A DNA stretch of 64,000 bases from Larix kaempferi (Eukaryota; Streptophyta; Pinopsida; Pinales; Pinaceae), in NCBI GenBank assembly GCA_027924585.1, contig BSBM01000877.1, forward strand, positions 7,379,501 through 7,443,500. The letters are read 5' to 3'. This document shows positions 56,641-64,000 of this stretch, in pieces. The position numbers were made by a program, and so were the translations under genes. Numbering within the stretch: position 1 is the first letter of the stretch; each line of letters begins with the position of its first letter. The notes below the pieces were generated by a model. That model searched no databases. It saw only the letters and a list, made by a program, of their open reading frames with translations, and was not told the origin of the DNA.

Positions 56641-57610
56641 TTTTTCCGTATCTTACGGGAATGAAGATTCTTTGGTCCGTGATCATGCTCTTGTACATAT
56701 TTAGTGGAAGCCGTTGGTGGGCCAACCCACTTTGTTTTGTCGGCCATAGTAGCCGAAAGCTTTCTTTGGATTCCTCGGTCTGCTTTTTTGTACCGAGATG
56801 CTTTGTAATTTGACTGATGTAATAAATGGCCCAGTTTTGTCGGCCAATAGCTTTTACTTTATGTCTTTCAGTCAGTCCGAGTCTTGAGTTTGTCGGATAA
56901 GATTCGCCGGGTCCCCACATGGCACTGCCTCTAAGGGACGAGATAACATGGTGGTAGTCCCCATCATGCCCCGGAATCTTACTTTTGACTGTCTAGTGTA
57001 AGTTTTTGGGTACCGGCTTACCGGTTGTAATGCTATAAAAGAAAGGCCTTGGGTTCATTTGATTGAGAGCGAGTCGCATGAGCAAGTAGTCCGCTCTGCA
57101 AGTCTAGAAGTCGCATGAGCAAGTAGTCCGCTCTGCAAGTCTAGGAGTCGTCTGAGCAAGTAGTCCGCTCGACAGGTCTGTAGGTGTGTGAGAGCCGAGG
57201 TAATATGCTCTGCAGGTTGCCTGTAATGGTATAACACTGCATCAGAAAGCCAAGGTCTCGATTCTGTATAAAGAGTCTGTAAGGGTCTGCTAGTTGGCAT
57301 ATTATGGGAATCCCAGGAGCCTGAGAGTAACTACATGCCTTCGGGAAGTAGCCAAATCTAAAAGGGCCCATAACATTGTGTCAAGGCAGTGAGATGTGGT
57401 GACGAGCTTCGCTGTCCGAAGCCGATCCACCTGTGCGTCTGTAATCTGTATTCTGAAGATATAATGTTCATCATCATATTGATCGTGTGCCTCATTGCTA
57501 TTGCTTTCGTGCTGATGGGAATAATTGGCAAATTATGTATGAAAGATCAATGTGCTGGCTTTAATATGAATGTTTGAATGAATGTTTGATTGCGATGCGA
57601 TCTTGCATAA
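56641..57610 (+). promoter_or_regulatory. Viral intergenic region with promoter (5'-truncated copy)
   Basis: TATA box 57034-57040, 37-bp repeats 57072-57182, 62-codon ORF 57389-57577. The predicted RNA start reads GAGAGCG. One substitution just before the PBS (GATCTTGC). This forward promoter lies about 1.1 kb upstream of the copy starting at 57808. Confidence 0.8.
57389..57577 (+). CDS. 62-aa leader ORF with one membrane segment (5'-truncated copy)
   Basis: Identical to the ORF at 31509-31697. It is followed by a PBS (57611-57624) but then by rearranged sequence. Confidence 0.42.
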   Translation: MRCGDELRCPKPIHLCVCNLYSEDIMFIIILIVCLIAIAFVLMGIIGKLCMKDQCAGFNMNV

Positions 57611-57624
57611 TGGTATCAGAGCCA
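57611..57624 (+). promoter_or_regulatory. tRNA-Met primer-binding site, broken off right after its end
   Basis: TGGTATCAGAGCCA. The normal next bases (GTGACTAC) are replaced after one G by a small palindrome. Confidence 0.93.
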
Positions 57625-57647
57625 GGTAGACTAGCTTTAGTCTACCT
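57624..57647. repeat. Junction palindrome
   Basis: Arms AGGTAGACTA and TAGTCTACCT separated by GCTT. The right arm and the following bases come from one RT-region site (v5096-v5110) in forward and then reverse orientation, as in a snap-back copying event. Confidence 0.85.
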
Positions 57648-57807
57648 GGTAGACTAAATCATAAAACTGCTGCAAATGCTTTAAATGTTCTTGGAGATTT
57701 TTAGAACATATGAGAATATCATCAATAAAAACAGCTAACCATGGTATATCTCTAAAGATATCTTCCATTCGCTTCTGAAACTCAGAAGGAGCATTATTGA
57801 TACCAAA
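57642..57807 (-). pseudogene. Small RT fragment (v4943-v5110)
   Basis: Minus-strand piece of the RT palm, including the complement of the FIDD active-site codons. It ends at TACCAAATGG, which overlaps by about seven bases with the start of the next PBS. Confidence 0.9.
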
Positions 57808-57821
57808 TGGTATCAGAGCCA
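57808..57821 (+). promoter_or_regulatory. tRNA-Met primer-binding site (last copy)
   Basis: TGGTATCAGAGCCA; ATG of the polyprotein follows 297 nt after its first base, as in the other copies. Confidence 0.95.
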
Positions 57822-58104
57822 GTGACTACTACTGTTTGGTGAACTCTCAAGTATCTGGTATTTCGATAAACCTTCTCTGTTTATATGATGCATGTGTGAC
57901 TCTGTGCTGAATATACCTGCTTTTATTTCAGAACACTCTTAAAACATGTATTCAGTAGGCAATGAAAATGATTGCTGAGTGATTGTGGGAACATAGAAGT
58001 GTAAGCGTAGTGCGGATGTTAGAGTAGCAGTAAGGCCCAGGGATAGGGGAGTAAGTCTACAGAATTGCCCGCAGCGTAGAAGCTAGCCCTCACTTCTTCA
58101 AACC

Positions 58105-61100
58105 ATGGATCCCACAATGGATGCTGTTCCGCTAGCAAGTTTAGAGTGTCAGTCAGGTAATGATATTGAAGTAACACTTGCAGATAGAAGGACTGGTTCC
58201 TTTCAACCTTCTACATCAGATAGTGAGAATTCTTCTTACATCACTATATCAGATACAAATCCAACTGCAGATTGGGAGTTACCAAAGATTTTGCCAAAAG
58301 AAGTCTACAGATTAAATTGGTGGAATTTTCATACTGCAACTCAAATCAAAGTTTCAAATATTGATATATCTTTCACAGATGATCAAGAGCCTATTCATAT
58401 ACCTCTCTTAGATAAATCTCAGATTGATTGGGCTAAAGAACAACACTTTAAATATGCACACTTTGGTGCTGTTAAGTTAGGCTTAGGTCCACTAGTCAGA
58501 CCCCGTTTACCTGTTTCATCTATTTGTGTTATTGTAGATACTCGTCATAACCAGTTTTCTGACGCTGTCATAGGTGGTTTTACTGCACCGCTTCATGATG
58601 GTCCCGCGTTTGGTACTGTATATCCTCGTTTTTCTGTTAGTTTAGATGACCCACATATCTATAATCTTCTGAAAGCTTATATTTTACCCAAGGGATTTAA
58701 TATGTTGAATGGTTCCAAAATTATTCAACTTAAGGGTGGTGTCTGTGTCCGGTTTGGGAATGATACTTTACCGCAACTTAGATCCAAGATCAGTCAGAGT
58801 CCTGCAGACTGCAGCGTGGTGGAAACACCAAAGTCCAGGTCTAAAAATGCAACTCCCATTACTTTCAATTGGACTGGCATTTCATATCCACAGTCATGGG
58901 AAATGAAGTACTCTGAACTTCGGCATCAAGAACGATTAAAAGCTGTATTATCCCCTAAACCTCTTGTCTTTGATGAAGGAACATCCTCTTTCAGATCTCC
59001 ACATCCTGAACCGATCCCGAGATTTAAAGCTCCTCTGATTAGATCCGCTTCAACTTCAAGTTATGATGCTGCCAGAAGGCAAGCCTTATCAAATCAGTTG
59101 AGTAAAAGCTCTTTAGAAGATCCTATTGTAGATAATCCTGTACAAAATAATTTAGAACATAAAGGTCAGCATTCTGACTGTACTGCTTGTCAAAAAATAA
59201 AACAAAAAATCATTCAAAAAGAGAAACGTCAAACCTCGCAGGAGTATCCTAGCCTCTATATGTTTTCATCCTTACCTAGAGTACGAGCAGAATCTGAATC
59301 TGTTAATGCTCATGGCCAAAGATCCTTTCACCCTGGCCGCAATCTCCCTGAAACAGCATTCAGACAATATTCTTCTGATGGGTTAAGTAAGAAAGAATTT
59401 ATTTCCACAAAAGCAGTTGCTACAGATCAGAATTCATCTGATGAAATAAAATTAGCAAATTGGACAAATTCACAATTACAGTGTACTGCTTCTAATCTTG
59501 ATGATATGGCCCATGATATCCAGTTATTGAAAGCAAACTGTGCTGAACAAGGAAAAAAGCTTGAATTGGTTATTGCTAAACTAGCTTTAGTTGATCATAT
59601 TTTGCATGATACAACTGAAATAGAGAAAGCTGTAAAAGTAGCTTCTGACAAGTTAGAAGCTAGATTAGATGTTCTGTCTCAGTTAACATCTAGAACTCAG
59701 GAATTAAAAAAGAAACAATATGTTGTTCCTGAACAAGTTTTACAGTTAGCTCGAAAAGGTCATGCCAAATCCGTTTCATTTGGTCTTGTAGATGCAGAAG
59801 ATAATAGACCAGAATGGGATTTTGGTGCTAGTGCAGCTGAAAAAGAAAACATAATGGACTGGATAAAAGAATTTAAGACATTTAATCCTGTGCTGGATGA
59901 AAAATATGTTGGAGATGTTCATATGATGGCGGCAGAATCCTCAAACAGAATGAGAATAGGATCACAACCTCACAATGAGGATTATGATACTCATATGCCT
60001 GATGCCACAGGAGTTTCTGAAGCTCCAAGAATTCATAGCTTTGGCATAAACAATTTAAATAACTTGATTTCTCAGATGCCTGAACAACCAGTTTTAAATA
60101 TTCAATGTCAATCTAGGGAAGAAATCAAGAATGCTCTCCAGTTGCTTACACATTGGTTGATTTATAAAAAGCAACAAGATCATAATGTTACTGCCCAAAT
60201 GTTAGGTGCACAGTTAGTTGCAGGTCTTTCTGGTTTAGCATATGAATGGTGGCGTTGGTTGCCACAAGAAGCCAGAAATGAAATGCTTGCAGCAAATGAT
60301 TCAGATGAACAAATAATATCTGCCCTTAGTCGAGAATTTTATGGTCCTGAAGCACATGAAGATTTTGATCATTTAGCTTCTTTATATATGTCTGCACGTT
60401 TGTGTGATTTGAATAAGGCAGAAGCTTATTTCTGTTATATGCAGAAATTATTGATCTCTTCAGGAAAATCTGGCAATGAAGCTTATCTAAAACATTATTT
60501 AAGAAGTTTCCCTGGACATGTTCCAGATGCTGTTGAAAAGGCATTAAAAGATAGAAATATTCCTTTGAGATCTTTGTCTTTAGCACAACTCCATCATTAT
60601 ATTCTGGAAACATGGCAAGAACATTGTTTACAGAAAAGAGTAGATAAAGATTTTAAAAGGCATCAACAAATGTTCTCTGCTTCTTTCTGTAAAGAAGTAG
60701 CTAAAATGCCTGATTGGGGCTGTGGAGCCCATAACAGGGGACATCTAGGAACTGAAAGTTGTCATTGCAAGAAAAAGAAAAAGAAGTATTTCACTTCTAA
60801 AGGTAGATTCCATTTAGATAAGCCCTACAAACACAAATCCAAGCATTTTAAGAAAAGGCATAAGTATAAAAGATTTGTGAAAAGAAGATCTGAAAAAGGC
60901 AAAGGCGATACTTGTTTCATATGTGGCAGTAAAGGACATTGGGCATCCAAATGTCCAAAAAGGAAATCTAGGCCAAAGCGTGCAGGAGTGTGTTCCACAC
61001 TTGATCCCTTCTGGTGGGATTTGTATAAAGTTAGTACTGATTTTCCACCTTCTGGTGAGGTTATCTATCTCCCTGATTCTGATTCTGATGCCTCTGAGGA

Positions 61101-64000
61101 TTCTTCCTCAGATTCTGATATTCAACTTGCTAAATGTGCTCCCGATTCTTCCTCTTCTGATTCTGACTCGGAACCACATTTAGGGGGGTGTGAGACAGCC
61201 TCTGTATATACTGATCTTCCTGAGTTTGATTTTAATTTATATATGTTTTCAAGAATAATCTCTCCTGTACAGATTGAGAAGAGATTAGCAGCAATTGATC
61301 TTGAATTGTCTTCTATTCCTATCTATAGACATCAGGAAAGAACTGAGCTTAGAAATGAGAAAAAGTCTCTACAAGCCCAGTTACAGTCAATAGAAAAAGA
61401 TAAAGGAAAATCAGTTGATTTAAATTTTAATCCTGCAGAACTGTACAGAGAGTATCCTAGCGGCCATAAAGATAGACAACAGCACAGATCAGACAGAGAA
61501 AGATTGCTGAGAAATAAGCTGAAAGCTAAGCAGGAGGAAATAAGAAAATTGGTGAAAGAAGCTGATGAAATAAAGAATTCTTTAGCAATTGTTTTGCTAG
61601 AAAAAGATCAGTCTTCAGAAGATGAATTGTCCAATGAAATTGAAAGGGTTTGTGGAACTAAGGAGGATGACATCCCAGAAGAAGAATATCCTGAAAAAAC
61701 CCCTGACCATTCACCTTCACCAAGATCCCAGAGTGTAAGTCTTCTAGGAGCTGTATCAGGTCCTAAACTATTTACTACTCTAACTTTTTGCCCTTCTGAG
61801 TTTAAATCTTACCCAATACAGTGTTTAATTGATTCCGGATGCCAGTTTAACTTGGCTAGAGGAAATGCTATTCCTGAGTTTTATTGGGAGAAAACAAAAG
61901 AATATGGATCTGCAATCCAAGGATCACCAGTTTATCTGTCTGGTAAAGTAAAGGATTTTCCAGTGTCTATAGGGTCAAAGTTTTGTTCTTTATCTCTTTT
62001 TCGGTTTGAAGAAACTAAAGAAGATTGTGTATTAGGTTCTGAATTTTTAGTGTCAGTTAGTCCTTTTTCAATGGATACTAAGAAGATGACATTCACTTGT
62101 ACAGTTGATGACCAATCTGTAACTATTCCACTAAGTTATTCCTATTCCCCTAGATGTCAAGCTTCTCCTCCAAAACAAAAGGCCGTGTCAACAGCCTCTC
62201 TTAATAAAATGGAAAGATGTATATCTTTCGCCCAACTCAATGCTGATAAATATCTAGAGGGTATTTCTGAAAGGCTGAAAAAGGATTGTTGTTCTGAAAG
62301 TCCAAATGCCTTCTGGACAAGGGAAAAATATTTTGTCTCTCTTCCATTTGATCCACTTCAGCAGATAAAACCAATGAAAGCATCTGCAAGACTAATGAGT
62401 CCTAGTGAAAGAGAATTCTGTTCTAAAGAAATTAAAGAGCTCTTGGATAAAGGTTTAATTGAACCATCTAAAAGCCCTTGGGCTTGTCGAGCCTTTGTTG
62501 TAAACAAGCACAGTGAACAGAAAAGAGGTAAACCAAGGTTGGTTGTCAATTTTAAACCTCTTAATGCAGTTCTCCAAAAGATCAGGTATCCTTTGCCTGA
62601 TAAAGCTAGTCTTTTGCAGAAAATCAATGGTTGTACTGTTTTTAGTAAATTTGATTTAAAATCTGGTTTTTACCAAATTGGGATAGAGAAGAAAGACAGA
62701 TTCAAAACTGCATTTGTAGTTCCTCATGGACAGTATCAGTGGAAAGTGCTACCATTTGGTATCAATAATGCTCCTTCTGAGTTTCAGAAGCGAATGGAAG
62801 ATATCTTTAGAGATATACCATGGTTAGCTGTTTTTATTGATGATATTCTCATATGTTCTAAAAATCTCCAAGAACATTTAAAGCATTTGCAGCAGTTTTA
62901 TGATTTAGTCTACCAGCATGGTTTGGTCTTATCAGCAAGCAAAATGGAAATTGGTAAGACAGAAATAGAATTTCTGGGTCTCCATATCAAAGCAGGTCAG
63001 GTAGTTTTGCAGCAGCATGTGCTCCAATCATTTGATCACTTTCCTGACAAAATTATTGAGAAAACCCAGTTACAAAGATTCTTAGGATGCTTAAATTATA
63101 TCAGGCCCTTTTATAAAGGTCAAGCCGCAGATATTCATTGTTTGCAGAAAAGGCTAAAGAAAAATCCTGTTCCATGGTCTGATGAGATGACTTTAGCTGT
63201 CCAGCGAATAAAAGAAAAAGTTAAGCATCTTCCAGCTTTGTCTCTTCCCCAAGGAAAGGGAAATTTGATAGTTGAAACAGATGCGTCTAACACCACATGG
63301 GGAGGTGTTCTAATTGAAGAAATAAATAGCCAAGCAAGAATCTGTGGCTATGCATCTGGTTCATTTAAAGGAGCTGAACTAAATTATCCAAGTAGCCATA
63401 AAGAAATACTTGCAGTCAAGAAAACTGTCAACCATTTCATTCTGTACTTAAAACCTGTTCATTTCATTGTTAGAACAGATTTAAAGATTATGCCCGGTAT
63501 CTTTAAGAATGAAAGTTTAATGGCAGAAAATAGTAGCAGAATTTTAAAATGGTTTATCTGGCTCAGTAATTTTGACTATGACATTGTGTATAAGCCAGGT
63601 TACTTAAATTGTCTTGCTGACATGTTGACTCGTGAGAATGTACAGGTTTCTTCTCCAAGTCTGAATATGTTTTCTGCTAATGATGCAAGTGGTTCTGGTT
63701 CTGGTCCAGGACATAATAAAAGATACATGAGTGATAATATGGTGAATTATAAAAGTGGCAAAGCTCCATTCCAAGAAGAAGAAGAAGCTCTCAGAGCTCC
63801 TCCAGAATCCTTATTTTTGGCTCCTTGGGATAAGGATATTTCTCAGGAAGAACGTCAGCAACTGTTAGATTATGCTGATGTCAAGGATGCAGAAAAGTTT
63901 TTAAGCCTCACTCTGATTAAGCAAATTCAAGAGAATCCCTGCAAGTTAAAGATTCTCGAAAGATGGGAAAAGGGTGCTTTCAGAGGTTTACAGAATGCCA
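58105..64000 (+). CDS. Pararetrovirus polyprotein, partial (window edge), apparently open
   Basis: ATG at 58105 in ACCATGG. Codon spacing to the RT active site and to the end of the window equals that in the complete copy, so there is no net indel over 1,965 codons, and I saw no stop. Private changes near the basic region: Glu to Lys and Tyr to Phe (FTSKGRFH) and Lys to Arg (FKKRHKY). The C-terminal 254 codons lie outside the window. Confidence 0.88.
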   Translation, partial: MDPTMDAVPLASLECQSGNDIEVTLADRRTGSFQPSTSDSENSSYITISDTNPTADWELPKILPKEVYRLNWWNFHTATQIKVSNIDISFTDDQEPIHIPLLDKSQIDWAKEQHFKYAHFGAVKLGLGPLVRPRLPVSSICVIVDTRHNQFSDAVIGGFTAPLHDGPAFGTVYPRFSVSLDDPHIYNLLKAYILPKGFNMLNGSKIIQLKGGVCVRFGNDTLPQLRSKISQSPADCSVVETPKSRSKNATPITFNWTGISYPQSWEMKYSELRHQERLKAVLSPKPLVFDEGTSSFRSPHPEPIPRFKAPLIRSASTSSYDAARRQALSNQLSKSSLEDPIVDNPVQNNLEHKGQHSDCTACQKIKQKIIQKEKRQTSQEYPSLYMFSSLPRVRAESESVNAHGQRSFHPGRNLPETAFRQYSSDGLSKKEFISTKAVATDQNSSDEIKLANWTNSQLQCTASNLDDMAHDIQLLKANCAEQGKKLELVIAKLALVDHILHDTTEIEKAVKVASDKLEARLDVLSQLTSRTQELKKKQYVVPEQVLQLARKGHAKSVSFGLVDAEDNRPEWDFGASAAEKENIMDWIKEFKTFNPVLDEKYVGDVHMMAAESSNRMRIGSQPHNEDYDTHMPDATGVSEAPRIHSFGINNLNNLISQMPEQPVLNIQCQSREEIKNALQLLTHWLIYKKQQDHNVTAQMLGAQLVAGLSGLAYEWWRWLPQEARNEMLAANDSDEQIISALSREFYGPEAHEDFDHLASLYMSARLCDLNKAEAYFCYMQKLLISSGKSGNEAYLKHYLRSFPGHVPDAVEKALKDRNIPLRSLSLAQLHHYILETWQEHCLQKRVDKDFKRHQQMFSASFCKEVAKMPDWGCGAHNRGHLGTESCHCKKKKKKYFTSKGRFHLDKPYKHKSKHFKKRHKYKRFVKRRSEKGKGDTCFICGSKGHWASKCPKRKSRPKRAGVCSTLDPFWWDLYKVSTDFPPSGEVIYLPDSDSDASEDSSSDSDIQLAKCAPDSSSSDSDSEPHLGGCETASVYTDLPEFDFNLYMFSRIISPVQIEKRLAAIDLELSSIPIYRHQERTELRNEKKSLQAQLQSIEKDKGKSVDLNFNPAELYREYPSGHKDRQQHRSDRERLLRNKLKAKQEEIRKLVKEADEIKNSLAIVLLEKDQSSEDELSNEIERVCGTKEDDIPEEEYPEKTPDHSPSPRSQSVSLLGAVSGPKLFTTLTFCPSEFKSYPIQCLIDSGCQFNLARGNAIPEFYWEKTKEYGSAIQGSPVYLSGKVKDFPVSIGSKFCSLSLFRFEETKEDCVLGSEFLVSVSPFSMDTKKMTFTCTVDDQSVTIPLSYSYSPRCQASPPKQKAVSTASLNKMERCISFAQLNADKYLEGISERLKKDCCSESPNAFWTREKYFVSLPFDPLQQIKPMKASARLMSPSEREFCSKEIKELLDKGLIEPSKSPWACRAFVVNKHSEQKRGKPRLVVNFKPLNAVLQKIRYPLPDKASLLQKINGCTVFSKFDLKSGFYQIGIEKKDRFKTAFVVPHGQYQWKVLPFGINNAPSEFQKRMEDIFRDIPWLAVFIDDILICSKNLQEHLKHLQQFYDLVYQHGLVLSASKMEIGKTEIEFLGLHIKAGQVVLQQHVLQSFDHFPDKIIEKTQLQRFLGCLNYIRPFYKGQAADIHCLQKRLKKNPVPWSDEMTLAVQRIKEKVKHLPALSLPQGKGNLIVETDASNTTWGGVLIEEINSQARICGYASGSFKGAELNYPSSHKEILAVKKTVNHFILYLKPVHFIVRTDLKIMPGIFKNESLMAENSSRILKWFIWLSNFDYDIVYKPGYLNCLADMLTRENVQVSSPSLNMFSANDASGSGSGPGHNKRYMSDNMVNYKSGKAPFQEEEEALRAPPESLFLAPWDKDISQEERQQLLDYADVKDAEKFLSLTLIKQIQENPCKLKILERWEKGAFRGLQNA

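Larger units (their letters stand above)
51613..57624 (+). mobile_element. 5'-truncated pararetrovirus copy (v1930 to PBS)
   Basis: Runs from GTTTTACAGTTAG (v1930) through capsid, protease, RT, RNase H, C-terminal region and the intergenic region to the end of the PBS (57611-57624). It breaks off at v15, at the last base of the PBS. Confidence 0.9.
57808..64000 (+). mobile_element. Pararetrovirus copy running off the window
   Basis: Starts exactly at a PBS (57808-57821), like the complete copy at 23804, and matches it without insertion or deletion to 64000 (v6193). Confidence 0.92.

Overview
The window is nuclear DNA of a flowering plant. It holds degraded plant LTR retrotransposons, an intron-split fragment of a cytosolic phenylalanyl-tRNA synthetase beta gene, a CACTA-type foldback element, and a large rearranged cluster of an endogenous plant pararetrovirus (Caulimoviridae, petuvirus-like by its single polyprotein). 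The species cannot be named from the sequence.

Positions 1 to about 19,260 are nested retrotransposons. A Ty1/copia element (gag and protease at 1-1241; integrase, RT, RNase H, polypurine tract and the start of a 3' LTR from 15,667 on) was split by a 14,420-bp Ty3/gypsy element of the Tat/Ogre type at 1242-15661. That element has 914- and 927-bp LTRs, a perfect 5-bp target duplication (CTCTT), a PBS, gag, protease, RT-RNase H, integrase, a second plant-Tat-type RNase H downstream of integrase, and a decayed antisense ORF. All of its reading frames are broken.

Positions 19,260-22,719 are unique-looking plant DNA: small tandem and inverted repeats, a CACTA-like MITE (20416-20822), a tRNA-Val(UAC)-like relic (20880-20950, minus), and two or three correctly phased exons of PheRS beta on the minus strand (21145-21945).

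Positions 22,720-64,000 are viral and run off the right edge. The viral unit is 7,927 bp, measured from the tRNA-Met primer-binding site (PBS, v1) to the base before the next PBS. Its order is PBS, 283-nt leader, one 2,219-codon polyprotein (30K movement protein, capsid with zinc knuckle, aspartic protease, RT, RNase H, unassigned C-terminal region), then a 970-bp intergenic region. The intergenic region carries AATAAA, a TATA box, three 37-bp repeats, several tiny ORFs and a 62-codon ORF with one membrane segment.

Copies in order: inverted and direct 5' fragments (22720-23802); a complete uninterrupted copy (+, 23804-31730); a fragment (31731-32344); a circularly permuted, slightly longer-than-unit-length copy (-, 32343-40407); a 5' fragment (+, 40408-42117); patchwork pieces with a 39-T run (42118-42618); a full-length copy with one frameshift (+, 42616-50580); 5' fragments (-, 50581-51618); a 5'-truncated copy with one stop (+, 51613-57624); a small RT piece (-, 57642-57807); and a copy cut off by the window edge (+, 57808-64000). 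The copies differ by only a few substitutions each, so the cluster is young. Breakpoints concentrate at the PBS and in a second zone at v1661-1930. The copies also differ at one tight spot about 31-37 bp after the first T of the TATA box, where the RNA should start. These patterns fit rearrangement of viral DNA molecules opened at their replication discontinuities.
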